In this document: positions 27,839 through 35,239 of the stretch, in pieces
Layout of the letters: every line of letters begins with the position of its first letter
Position numbering within the stretch: the first letter of the stretch is position 1
Assembly (NCBI RefSeq): GCF_001884045.1
Contig: NZ_MACF01000068.1
Location: 1-64,000, forward strand
Length of the DNA stretch: 64,000 nucleotides
Origin: Bacillus mobilis
Lineage (GTDB): Bacteria; Bacillota; Bacilli; Bacillales; Bacillaceae_G
Direction of reading: 5' to 3'
Notes under the pieces: model-generated
Told to the model about the DNA's origin: nothing
Database searches by the model: none
The model's input: the letters and a program-made list of their open reading frames with translations, nothing else
Made by a program: the position numbers and the translations under genes

Positions 27839-28741
27839 ATGGAATTTTACGATTTGGGTATTACCATTAAAGAACTTAGAATGAAAAAGAATATATCACA
27901 ATCTGAATTGTGTCATGGAATATGTTCACAAAGTCAAATTAGTAAAATAGAAAAAGGTATGATTTATCCATCTAGTATATTGTTATATCAGTTATCTGAA
28001 AGACTTGGTATTGATCCAAATAATATTTTCGCACTAACTCAAAACAAAAAACTAAAATATGTAGAAAATGTAAAGTATGTAATGAGAGATTGTACAAAAC
28101 AAAAACAATATAATGAACTTTACGAAATAGTGAAACAAGAGAAAAACGAAAATAATTTCCAGTTAAAAGAAGATAAACAATTTCTAATATGGCATGAAGC
28201 AATTGCTATATTTTATGTAAATAAATCAATAAAAACTGCTTTAAATCTTTTACATAGTGCGTTAAAACTAACTGTAACGAATGGTAATTTTTTATCAGAA
28301 AGAGAAATAGATATTATGCAGTCAATGGCTATATTTCATTGGGCAAATAAAGAATATGAAAAGAGTATTACTATATTAAGAAGATGTTTAACTAATTTTA
28401 ATAAGTTAGATTTTCCTAGGGATAAAGAGATTAAATTAAAAATTATTTTTAATTTAGCAAAAATTTTAGGTCATGCAAATCAACATGAAGAGGCAATAAA
28501 ATACAATGATATGGGTATTAAATTAGCTATTAATTTAAACACTTTATATTTATTAGGTGAATTATATTATGGAAAAGGTTGGAATATGCTAAAACAAAAA
28601 CAATATAATGAAGAAGATATAGCTGATAACATGAAAAAAGCATTATTTATATTTGAACTAACAGAAAAAGAAAATCTAATAAAAATAGTTAAAGAAAATT
28701 ATTTTGAAAATCAAAATAAAAAAATTACTCATAATTTCTGA
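27839..28741 (+). CDS. PlcR/PrgX-like RNPP-family transcriptional regulator
   Basis: A 300-residue protein: N-terminal XRE-type helix-turn-helix (ISQSELCHGICSQSQISKIE, about 20-39) followed by about five TPR-like helical repeats (about 70-280), e.g. EYEKSITILRRCLTNF and QHEEAIKYNDMGIKL. This is the layout of PlcR, NprR and PrgX, which bind a short re-imported peptide in the TPR groove. The gene is much more AT-rich than its neighbours. AGGAGG lies 5 bases before the ATG. No papR-like ORF follows on the same strand; a small lipoprotein converges on it. Confidence 0.85.
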   Translation: MEFYDLGITIKELRMKKNISQSELCHGICSQSQISKIEKGMIYPSSILLYQLSERLGIDPNNIFALTQNKKLKYVENVKYVMRDCTKQKQYNELYEIVKQEKNENNFQLKEDKQFLIWHEAIAIFYVNKSIKTALNLLHSALKLTVTNGNFLSEREIDIMQSMAIFHWANKEYEKSITILRRCLTNFNKLDFPRDKEIKLKIIFNLAKILGHANQHEEAIKYNDMGIKLAINLNTLYLLGELYYGKGWNMLKQKQYNEEDIADNMKKALFIFELTEKENLIKIVKENYFENQNKKITHNF

Positions 28742-28763
28742 TGAACATCGTATTATTTTCTAT

Positions 28764-28793
28764 AAAAAAAGGCACCTTATGGTGTCTTTTTTT
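28764..28793. terminator. Terminator between regulator and lipoprotein genes
   Basis: AAAAAAAGGCACC-TTAT-GGTGTCTTTTTTT stem-loop, 25 nt downstream of both convergent stop codons. Confidence 0.85.
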
Positions 28794-28816
28794 ATGACTT
28801 ATACTATTAAATTGCA

Positions 28817-28972
28817 TTATATATGTTTCTTATACCAAGCTTTGTTGATGTATTTACACTTCGCAGGTGTTGAAGTTTTAGACTTATCATTAAGCGTATC
28901 CATATTATTAGAACATCCTGCAATATGTAGGCAGAATGTAGTTAATAAAAAACATAGTATTAATTTCTTCAA
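28817..28972 (-). CDS. Miniature lipoprotein, 51 residues
   Basis: Translation from a TTG at 28972 gives MKKLILCFLLTTFCLHIAGC, a canonical lipoprotein signal peptide with lipobox I-A-G-C20, followed by only 31 residues (SNNMDTLNDKSK...KAWYKKHI). The ribosome site is weak (GAAGTGG). The mature part is too short for a known domain. It converges on the RNPP regulator inside the direct-repeat-flanked cassette. The signal peptide resembles in layout those that yield enterococcal pheromones (hydrophobic octapeptide ending AG before the Cys). It could instead be a remnant of a longer lipoprotein. Confidence 0.55.
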   Translation of the reverse strand: MKKLILCFLLTTFCLHIAGCSNNMDTLNDKSKTSTPAKCKYINKAWYKKHI

Positions 28973-29026
28973 ATAACCACTTCTAACTCTTTTTTAATTA
29001 ACATTTTTTCATAAAATAAATTCCTT

Positions 29027-29073
29027 ACTAATTTTACATCACATGAAAGGGTGGAAAATATTCTTATACTCAT
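29027..29073 (+). repeat. 47-bp direct repeat, right copy, with no gene behind it
   Basis: Copy of 27767-27813 with four substitutions. Downstream (29074-29200) no open frame of meaning follows on the plus strand. Confidence 0.75.
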
Positions 29074-29200
29074 AAATTGTTACATTTGAGTGGGGCGGGA
29101 GGTTTTTTCCTCGATTTTCAAAAGGGCCTTCTTGATTTATGCATAATAATCAAATCCCCATTCTAACTATCCGATTGCGATGTAATATTCTCCCTACACG

Positions 29201-29246
29201 CTAAAAAGAAAAACATCCTCTACACAGAGGATGTTTTTCTTTTTAG
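29201..29246. terminator. yajQ terminator
   Basis: A perfect 20-bp stem (29201-29220 against 29227-29246, core AAAACATCCTC / GAGGATGTTTT) around TACACA; its right arm includes the yajQ stop codon. Confidence 0.85.
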
Positions 29247-29734
29247 CGGTAGTTAATGAACTGTACGTCAATCGGTAAGTCAGCGCTACGAACTGCTGCG
29301 ATAACTGCTTGTAAGTCATCACGGCTTTTCGCTGTAACACGTACTTGGTCATCTTGTACTTGTGTTTTTACTTTTAATTTCATTTCTTTAATGATGTTGT
29401 TAATTTTTTTCGCGTTATCTTTATCGATACCTTGTTGAAGTGTTGCGCGTTGGCGAACAGTGTTACCAGTCGCAGCTTCAACTTTTCCGTAATCCAAGTT
29501 TTTAATTGGAACGTTACGTTTTACAAGTTTAGCAATTAGAACGTCTTTTACTTGGTCTAATTTGAACTCATCGTCAGAAGTTAAAACTAGTACTTCTTTT
29601 TCTAATTTAATATCACTTTTACTTCCTTTAAAGTCATATCGGTTTTGGATTTCCTTTAATGCGATGTTAATTGCGTTTGTTACTTCAGGTAATTCTACTT
29701 TCGAAACGATGTCAAAAGAACTCTCTTTTGCCAT
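29243..29734 (-). CDS. yajQ: YajQ-family nucleotide-binding protein (UPF0234)
   Basis: A 163-residue protein of the YajQ family: two ferredoxin-like domains, N-terminal [21 protein letters not shown] and [13 protein letters not shown]-terminal [16 protein letters not shown]. Some members bind cyclic di-GMP or RNA; which applies here is unknown. GGAGGTG seven bases before the ATG at 29734 fixes the start. It stands alone. Confidence 0.93.
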   Translation of the reverse strand: MAKESSFDIVSKVELPEVTNAINIALKEIQNRYDFKGSKSDIKLEKEVLVLTSDDEFKLDQVKDVLIAKLVKRNVPIKNLDYGKVEAATGNTVRQRATLQQGIDKDNAKKINNIIKEMKLKVKTQVQDDQVRVTAKSRDDLQAVIAAVRSADLPIDVQFINYR

Positions 29735-29872
29735 AGTTAGCACCTCCAAATAAATTTCTAATCTTTTTATGTACTGTACATACTAAAGTATAGCTGAAAA
29801 CGAGCTTAGACTTAAGTGTTTTCATACTTATAATCATGTAACCTCATTTTATTATAGTGAATTTTGGGCAGT

Positions 29873-29903
29873 TGGACAAATAAAGGAGAAATCGTGTTAT
29901 AAT
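29873..29903 (+). promoter_or_regulatory. Predicted promoter of cvfB, upstream of bcr1
   Basis: TGGACA (29873-29878) and TATAAT (29898-29903), separated by 19 bp. The bcr1 element begins about 30 bp after the -10, so it would be transcribed as leader. Confidence 0.5.
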
Positions 29904-29935
29904 TAACTTTTGTTTGGAATGATAAAAAAGATAAT

Positions 29936-30071
29936 TTTATCCCGCATTAACGGGCATTCAGTTAGAACAAAGAAGTTAAGTGGGAAATCCACTGCCGTAA
30001 ACGCCCGATTGGTGAGGGTTGATAATCAGTGGGAAGGAACAAAACCCCCACTGATTAAAGTTTCACTTTAT
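29936..30071 (+). repeat. bcr1 repeat element in the cvfB leader
   Basis: 136 bp between TTTAT at 29936-29940 and 30067-30071. Shares GCAT/GGGCATT, AAGAAGTTA, CGCCCGATTGGTGAGGGTTGATAATCAGTG and the right end TTAAAGTTTCACTTTAT with the copy at 2729-2886, but has lost part of the left arm. Confidence 0.88.
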
Positions 30072-30093
30072 ATAGAGAAGGGAATTAAAAAAT

Positions 30094-30948
30094 ATGTATT
30101 TACAATTAGGAGCGATTGAACAGGTAACTGTTTTACGCGAAACGGAAATCGGATATATGGTTGGGAATGAAGAAGAAGAAATTTTCCTACATAAAAACGA
30201 ATTAGTTGGAGAAATTGAAGAAGGCGATAAGATTGATGTATTCTTATACCTTGATCATCAAAATCGTGTTTCAGCAACAATGAAGGAGCCACTTATTACG
30301 ACTTTTGATTGGAACTGGGTAAAAGTTGTAGAAGTTATCCCTAGTTTAGGTGTGTTTGTTGATATTGGTGTATCAAAAGATATACTAATCCCAGCTGATG
30401 AGTTCCCGATTTACATGCCAGTATGGCCAGAGGTTGGAGACGAATTATATTGTACGTTAAAACTAACGAATCGTGATCGTCTTATTGCTCTTCCGGCAAG
30501 AGATAGTGATATGCAAGAAATTATCGTAGATGCGACACCATCTATGCGTAATAAAAACGTAAATGGACGTGTGTATCGTTCACTTCAAGTTGGTTCATTC
30601 ATACTAACTGATGAGCATTTCCGTGCTTTCTTACACCATACTGAAAGAAAAGAACAAGTACGTATCGGTGAACGTGTAACGGGCCGTATTATTGACGTAA
30701 AAGATGATGGTACAATTAACATTTCACTTCTTCCTCGTAAAGAAGAAGGAATGGAAGATGATGCTGCTGTAATTTATGCATATATGGAAGAACGAGGCGG
30801 AGCAATGCCGTTTTGGGATAAGAGCCACCCAGAAGACATAAAAGAACGCTTCAACATGAGTAAAGCTGCATTTAAGCGCGCGCTTGGTAAGTTGATGAAA
30901 GAAGAAAAGATTTATCAAGAAGAAGGCTGGACGTACTTTAAGAAGTAA
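30094..30948 (+). CDS. cvfB: S1 RNA-binding protein CvfB (YitL)
   Basis: A 284-residue protein of the CvfB family, which in staphylococci binds RNA and affects virulence-factor expression. Three S1-like beta-barrel segments (about 1-60, 65-130, 145-215) are followed by a winged-helix domain (PFWDKSHPEDIKERFNMSKAAFKRALGKLMKEEKI). GAAGGGA before the ATG lies only a few bases beyond the right end of bcr1. Monocistronic, facing prsA. Confidence 0.9.
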   Translation: MYLQLGAIEQVTVLRETEIGYMVGNEEEEIFLHKNELVGEIEEGDKIDVFLYLDHQNRVSATMKEPLITTFDWNWVKVVEVIPSLGVFVDIGVSKDILIPADEFPIYMPVWPEVGDELYCTLKLTNRDRLIALPARDSDMQEIIVDATPSMRNKNVNGRVYRSLQVGSFILTDEHFRAFLHHTERKEQVRIGERVTGRIIDVKDDGTINISLLPRKEEGMEDDAAVIYAYMEERGGAMPFWDKSHPEDIKERFNMSKAAFKRALGKLMKEEKIYQEEGWTYFKK

Positions 30949-30955
30949 ATGAAAT

Positions 30956-31002
30956 AAAAAGCACCGTCTTATTTTGTCATAAAAAATAAGACGGTGCTTT
31001 TT
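30956..31002. terminator. Bidirectional terminator, cvfB / prsA
   Basis: AAAAAGCACCGTCTTATTTT ... AAAATAAGACGGTGCTTTTTT, 20-bp stem between convergent genes. Confidence 0.92.
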
Positions 31003-31859
31003 TAATTTCCTTGCTCATGCGCAAGAGTAAACGTATCTTCCAAGTCACTATCATTTATTTTAATATTTGCCTTTTTTAATTCCTTTTGTATTAATTTGTG
31101 ACTGAATGTAGGGTCCGCCATACGTTCTGCTTCCAAGTTTTTGCGGATGGAGTCTTTCACTTCATCGTAAGGTTGTAAATCTTTTTTACCAGTTAGTTTA
31201 ATAATGTGATAGCCATTTGGTGATTTGACGGGTTCACTAATTTGGTCGATTTTTAGCTTGTAGGCAGTTGTTTCAAATTCAGGTGTCATTGTACCGGAAT
31301 GGAAGTATCCAAGGTCTCCGCCTTTATCTTTTGATAGTAGATCTTGCGATTCTTGTTTTGCTAATTCTTCAAATGAAGCACCAGCATCTAATTTTTTCTT
31401 TATTTCTTTCGCTTCATTTTCGTCACTTACTAAAATGTGACTCGCTTTAATTTCTGGCTTATAGTGATCTTTCACGTCTTTTTCTGTAACACTTTTCTTA
31501 ATCGCTTCATTCATAGCAAGTTTGAACTTAATTTGATTTTTGAAATCAGCTTCATCTTTTAAACGATTATTTTCTAGTACAGCTGAGAATTGATCGCCGT
31601 ATTGCTTTTTCGCCTTTTGTACTTCTCTATCTACATCATCGTCAGATACTTTATATTTTTTCGTGATAACGTCTTGCGCCATCATTTCGTATAACATGTC
31701 TTTTCCGTAACGATCTTTCAACTGCTTTTCGAAGTCGCTCTTCGTAATGGCTGAGTCTGTTGCCGTAGCGACTGTAGCTGAGCTGTTTTTTTGTCCACAA
31801 GCAGCTAGCATTAATATACTTATTAGTGCAGTAATAATGAAAATGTGTTTCCCTCTCAT
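31002..31859 (-). CDS. prsA: Foldase lipoprotein PrsA (peptidyl-prolyl isomerase)
   Basis: A 285-residue lipoprotein helping secreted proteins fold outside the membrane. Signal peptide with lipobox L-A-A-C21, NC region, then a parvulin PPIC domain (about 133-225: IKASHILVSDENEAKEI ... KGGDLGYFHSGTM ... PVKSPNGYHIIKLTGKK) and a helical C terminus. AGGTGTTGGC precedes the ATG. The B. cereus group has several PrsA paralogues; this is one of them. Confidence 0.95.
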   Translation of the reverse strand: MRGKHIFIITALISILMLAACGQKNSSATVATATDSAITKSDFEKQLKDRYGKDMLYEMMAQDVITKKYKVSDDDVDREVQKAKKQYGDQFSAVLENNRLKDEADFKNQIKFKLAMNEAIKKSVTEKDVKDHYKPEIKASHILVSDENEAKEIKKKLDAGASFEELAKQESQDLLSKDKGGDLGYFHSGTMTPEFETTAYKLKIDQISEPVKSPNGYHIIKLTGKKDLQPYDEVKDSIRKNLEAERMADPTFSHKLIQKELKKANIKINDSDLEDTFTLAHEQGN

Positions 31860-31954
31860 GCCAACACCTCATCCGAATATGTTATCGCTATTGTAGAATA
31901 TAGAAGTGAACATGAAGTGAATTTTCAATGTTTTTTCCTGTAAAATGTAAAAAA

Positions 31955-31980
31955 GTACATCAACAATATTGTTGATGTAC
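31955..31980 (-). terminator. Perfect 26-nt palindrome ending the small gene at 31988
   Basis: GTACATCAACAAT / ATTGTTGATGTAC; on the minus strand followed by TTTTTTACA. Confidence 0.75.
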
Positions 31981-31987
31981 GATGGAA

Positions 31988-32119
31988 TCAAAGGTGATCG
32001 GTCTTTTTAGAATAGGCACGTTTACCTTGCTGAATATTTTTTTGTTCTTGCTCATTTTTTTGCGTACGCTTTGCATTATTATCGCGTGCTTTTTTGTCGT
32101 TATCACTCGTATGTGGCAT
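31988..32119 (-). CDS. Small highly charged protein (possibly DUF3941)
   Basis: 43 residues from the ATG at 32119 (GGAG nine bases upstream): MPHTSDNDKKARDNNAKRTQKNEQEQKN ... YSKKTDHL. Almost entirely Lys, Asn, Gln, Asp and Arg, predicted disordered or helical. Resembles very small conserved Bacillus proteins of unknown role; family name given tentatively. Confidence 0.65.
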   Translation of the reverse strand: MPHTSDNDKKARDNNAKRTQKNEQEQKNIQQGKRAYSKKTDHL

Positions 32120-32219
32120 ATGTATCAACTCCATTTCTAAACGTTGTACGTTTATCATTTCCTTTTTCGTAAAGACTATGTATAGCGGTGCATTCATGAA
32201 TAATAAAGGTGGATTAGAA

Positions 32220-33077
32220 ATGGATTTGAAGTTGAATTATACCGAACTTATAAAGAAGTTAATCGTTGTAATCGTCGCAGGTTTGTTAAACGCGATTGGA
32301 ATGAATTTATTTTTAACGCCAGCGAAAGTGTACGCGAGTGGCTTTGCTGGGTTGTCTCAATTATTATCACAAATATTAGGTGACTTTTTATCTATTCACA
32401 TATCAACGGGGGTATTGTTTAGCTTGTTTAATATTCCAGTCGTTATTTTAGCATGGAAAAAGGTTGGAAAGGCCTTTACTTTCTTTAGTTTTCTTTGCGT
32501 TATATTTATGACTTTATTTTTAGAAATTATCCCAGTTAGAGCGGTTTCAAACGACATCATATTGAATGCGATTTTTGGCGGGATTATTTCAGCAATCGGG
32601 GTAGGTATGGCGTTGAAGTGGGGGGCTTCTACAGGTGGTTTAGATATTATCGCCATGATTTTATCTAAAATAAAAGACAAGCCTGTCGGTACATATTTTT
32701 TCTTCTTTAATGCACTAATTATTATCGCTGCTGGCTATGTGTATGGCTGGGAAAAAGCATTATATACTTTGGTGACTTTGTATGTCTCAACGCGAATTAT
32801 CGATGCGATTCATACGCGGCATGTGAAGATTACAGCATTAATCGTTACGAAGAATGGGACGGATGTACGAAAGGCGATTCATTCACGCTTAGTGAGGGGG
32901 ATTACAACTATCCCAGCAACAGGTGCTTATACAAATGAAAATAAGGAAATGTTAATGATCGTTATTACTCGTTATGAACTGTATGAATTAGAGAGGGTTA
33001 TTAAACAAGTGGACCCAGGTGCATTTACAAATGTACTGCAAACGGTCGGGGTGTTTGGATTATTTAGAAAAGATTAA
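32220..33077 (+). CDS. yitT: YitT-family membrane protein
   Basis: A 285-residue protein with five to six membrane spans (DUF161 repeats; GLNAIGMNLFLTPAKVYASGFAGLSQLL, KWGASTGGLDIIAMIL) and a C-terminal cytosolic DUF2179 domain (about 205-285: RHVKITALIVTKNG ... VFGLFRKD). Transport role unknown. AAAGGTGG eight bases before the ATG at 32220 supports this start over in-frame ATGs upstream. Position before the Cof-type phosphatase matches yitT-yitU. Confidence 0.9.
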   Translation: MDLKLNYTELIKKLIVVIVAGLLNAIGMNLFLTPAKVYASGFAGLSQLLSQILGDFLSIHISTGVLFSLFNIPVVILAWKKVGKAFTFFSFLCVIFMTLFLEIIPVRAVSNDIILNAIFGGIISAIGVGMALKWGASTGGLDIIAMILSKIKDKPVGTYFFFFNALIIIAAGYVYGWEKALYTLVTLYVSTRIIDAIHTRHVKITALIVTKNGTDVRKAIHSRLVRGITTIPATGAYTNENKEMLMIVITRYELYELERVIKQVDPGAFTNVLQTVGVFGLFRKD

Positions 33078-33104
33078 AGAGGACCAAAGCTGGTCCTCTT
33101 TTTT
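33076..33104. terminator. Bidirectional terminator, yitT / DUF3813-like gene
   Basis: AAAGAGGACC-AAAGCT-GGTCCTCTTTTTT. Confidence 0.88.
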
Positions 33105-33300
33105 AATGCAAATTCGTAATGTTTTGCAACTGCTCCTGCATTTCACGTAGCTGAACTTTTTCAGCTGTTGAAGAGTTTGCATAAGCAGAGTGCAAAGCGT
33201 TTTTTGCTCTATATACGAGATCTTGTTGCTCAGCACCGCTTGAACAAGTTACGGCATTTGCAACAGCATCTCTAGCTTGTTGGAATAGTAAGTTCCCCAT
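33103..33300 (-). CDS. Small helical protein, DUF3813-like
   Basis: A 65-residue protein: MGNLLFQQARDAVANAVTCSSGAEQQ...VYRAKNALHSAYANSSTAEKVQLREMQEQLQ, predicted all-helical. The ATG directly follows the TAA of the upstream small gene (TAAATG), whose last codons contain the GGAGGGG ribosome site. Translational coupling is likely. Function unknown. Confidence 0.8.
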   Translation of the reverse strand: MGNLLFQQARDAVANAVTCSSGAEQQDLVYRAKNALHSAYANSSTAEKVQLREMQEQLQNITNLH

Positions 33301-33441
33301 TTAAACCCCTCCAAAAGAAGAGTTACTTCTCGCTTTTTCTGCCTCAGCTAATGTACCTCTGTACGGGAATCTTGCATCATGCTTCATTACAGCATCGGCT
33401 CCTTGTTGGATAAAACGTTTTGATTTGTTCTTTTTACCCAT
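33301..33441 (-). CDS. 46-residue conserved-looking small protein
   Basis: MGKKNKSKRFIQQGADAVMK... ending SNSSFGGV. A GGGGG ribosome site nine bases before the ATG, a stop that abuts the next start, and the ribosome site of the next gene within its last codons all argue for a real gene. Basic N terminus, predicted helix around residues 8-20. Belongs to the same operon as the DUF3813-like gene. No function known. Confidence 0.75.
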   Translation of the reverse strand: MGKKNKSKRFIQQGADAVMKHDARFPYRGTLAEAEKARSNSSFGGV

Positions 33442-33546
33442 TCGAAAAACCCCCTTTATTTAGCTGAAAACAATCGACGCGCTGACTTTTGCGTCTAATA
33501 ATAGTATGAGCGTTTAGCGAGAAACTATAAGCAGGGAATTTTTAGA

Positions 33547-34356
33547 TTACAACCCAAGAACCTCTTCTAAATATAGTGCAATACCATCTTCTTCATTCGT
33601 TAACGTTGTATGGTTTGCGAGTGATTTTAATTCAGGGATAGCATTCCCCATTGCGATGCCGTGACCAGCGAATTCAATCATTTCAAAGTCGTTATCTTCA
33701 TCACCGAAAGCGATAATGCGCTCTTGTGGAATGTTGTAATGACTAGAAATTTTTTGTAATCCGACAGCTTTATTTAACCCGCTTTTTACAATTTCAATAA
33801 TTGGCCAAGGTGCGCCCCATTTTCTATGGTCGATTACTTCAGCATGCATATCAGTTAAATGTTGACGAATTGCGCTAGAATGCTCATCATGTGCGTCAAT
33901 TAATAAGCAAGTTGGATGATCGTTTAAAGTATTTAATAAGTCTCCTGTAAAAATCTTCGGAGAACCGAATTCGAAAATATGTTTTTTATCTTCATCAATT
34001 TCACGAACATACACATCGTCCATTACTTCAGCGTATATATTTTTTACACCAAAATCAAAGCAAGCTCGGACAATTTCTTGGGCTGTTGCTAGCTCAAGAG
34101 GAGAGTGATGTGTTCCCCATTTTGAATCAAGAGGATGATGTACGTAAGCGCCGTTAAAGTTTACGATTGGTGTATTCAGACCAAGTTCTTTATAGTAATC
34201 AAAACTAGCACGGAATGGACGCCCTGTTGAAATAACGACAATATGTCCTTGTTCCTTTGCTTTTGCAATTGTATGTTTCGTTCGAGTGGAAATTATTTTG
34301 TTGTCTGTTAATAAAGTACCGTCTAAGTCTAATGCGATTAAATGTTGTTTATTCAT
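33547..34356 (-). CDS. Cof-type HAD phosphatase (YitU-like)
   Basis: A 269-residue HAD hydrolase, subfamily IIB. Motif I is IALDLDGTLLTDN with the nucleophile Asp11 (DLDGT), motif II VISTGRP, motif III Lys in KSGLNKAVGL and motif IV FGDEDNDFEM. Such enzymes dephosphorylate sugar phosphates or flavin precursors; substrate undetermined. AAGAGGTG seven bases before the ATG at 34356 supports the start; the longer frame to 34578 lacks one. Neighbourhood matches yitU. Confidence 0.93.
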   Translation of the reverse strand: MNKQHLIALDLDGTLLTDNKIISTRTKHTIAKAKEQGHIVVISTGRPFRASFDYYKELGLNTPIVNFNGAYVHHPLDSKWGTHHSPLELATAQEIVRACFDFGVKNIYAEVMDDVYVREIDEDKKHIFEFGSPKIFTGDLLNTLNDHPTCLLIDAHDEHSSAIRQHLTDMHAEVIDHRKWGAPWPIIEIVKSGLNKAVGLQKISSHYNIPQERIIAFGDEDNDFEMIEFAGHGIAMGNAIPELKSLANHTTLTNEEDGIALYLEEVLGL

Positions 34357-34848
34357 AATTTCACCTCTTATAATAATTTTTTTGTTTCTATCTGTATTTC
34401 CGTTTTTAATATGCAGAAATAAGAGGTTGAGCTGGGTGAGACCACCAAAGATGGAAACTTCACTATATATCCATCTTACGTCGCAAAGCGCTACGGTGTC
34501 TACTATTTCTCGTTGGAAATTAAGAAAAGTCAACGTCTTTTTAGAAAGTTCAAATAATGTTTCTTTCATTATGTACAAATTGTGAAAAGGGTTACATTGC
34601 TCATGTGAGGGAGCTTATAATGAACATGTAATCTTCTCGTATATGTTTGACTCTCCTTTGAAACTGGCCTATAGTAGGTTGGTTTCTTTTTTTTCTACAA
34701 ATAGGAAAGAAATCCCTTCCTAAGCTTGTGTCATTCATGTATATGTACAAGAACGAAATGTAGTACTTGTTTCCTAAACATGACAGAAAAGCTTTCTTTG
34801 AAAATGGATATACTAATGAGGCAAAGACGTCATGGAAGGAGAATGGAA

Positions 34849-35028
34849 ATGGGACAAAATCGCAGGTTTCGTTCTGGACAAAAAGCGCCAAATGATGGGA
34901 TTTATGTAGAGATTGGTGAAACAGGAAGTATGGTAAAAGATCCGCAAATGGTGAAATTAACTGCCGGTGAAAAGTTTCCAGATAACACAAATCATAACCG
35001 TCAGTGGACATATAAAAGAAAACCGTAA
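34849..35028 (+). CDS. yjzC: YjzC-family small protein
   Basis: A 59-residue protein: MGQNRRFRSGQKAPNDGIYVEIGETGSMV...FPDNTNHNRQWTYKRKP, matching YjzC. Beta-rich, role unknown. AAGGAG eight bases before the ATG at 34849; a longer in-frame extension upstream has no ribosome site. Position before yjzD-yjaU is as in B. subtilis, with clpB inserted between. Confidence 0.88.
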   Translation: MGQNRRFRSGQKAPNDGIYVEIGETGSMVKDPQMVKLTAGEKFPDNTNHNRQWTYKRKP

Positions 35029-35030
35029 CA

Positions 35031-35060
35031 GAAGCCGCAATCATTATTGCGGCTTTTTTG
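35031..35060 (+). terminator. yjzC terminator
   Basis: AGCCGCAA ... TTGCGGCTTTTTT. Confidence 0.85.
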
Positions 35061-35165
35061 TTATGGGGCATTGTAATTACATTTACCTTAACTTTTTAAC
35101 TTGTATAATGAATGCACTCATTTTCTTTTTCCAATAATAAGTTTGGAAATACATAAGCAAAATTA

Positions 35166-35194
35166 TTGTATAAAAAAGTCAGTTGGCGTATAAT
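35166..35194 (+). promoter_or_regulatory. clpB promoter
   Basis: TTGTAT (35166-35171), 17-bp spacer, TATAAT (35189-35194). Confidence 0.65.
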
Positions 35195-35203
35195 CAAATC
35201 AAA

Positions 35204-35220
35204 GGTCAAAGAAAGTCAAA
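35204..35220 (+). promoter_or_regulatory. CtsR operator of clpB
   Basis: GGTCAAAGAAAGTCAAA is a full match to the CtsR heptad repeat (RGTCAAAnAnRGTCAAA). It lies just after the transcription start region, so CtsR would block initiation; heat releases it. Confidence 0.85.
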
Positions 35221-35239
35221 CATTTGGAGGACTGTAAAG

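Noticed and set aside
28704-28976. 90-codon plus-strand frame after the RNPP regulator, a possible papR-like peptide gene
   Set aside because: It starts at a TTG inside the regulator with no ribosome site, runs through the terminator, and is the antisense of the lipoprotein gene on the other strand.
34601-35071. 156-codon minus-strand frame over yjzC
   Set aside because: Antisense to yjzC, which has a good ribosome site, terminator and family match.
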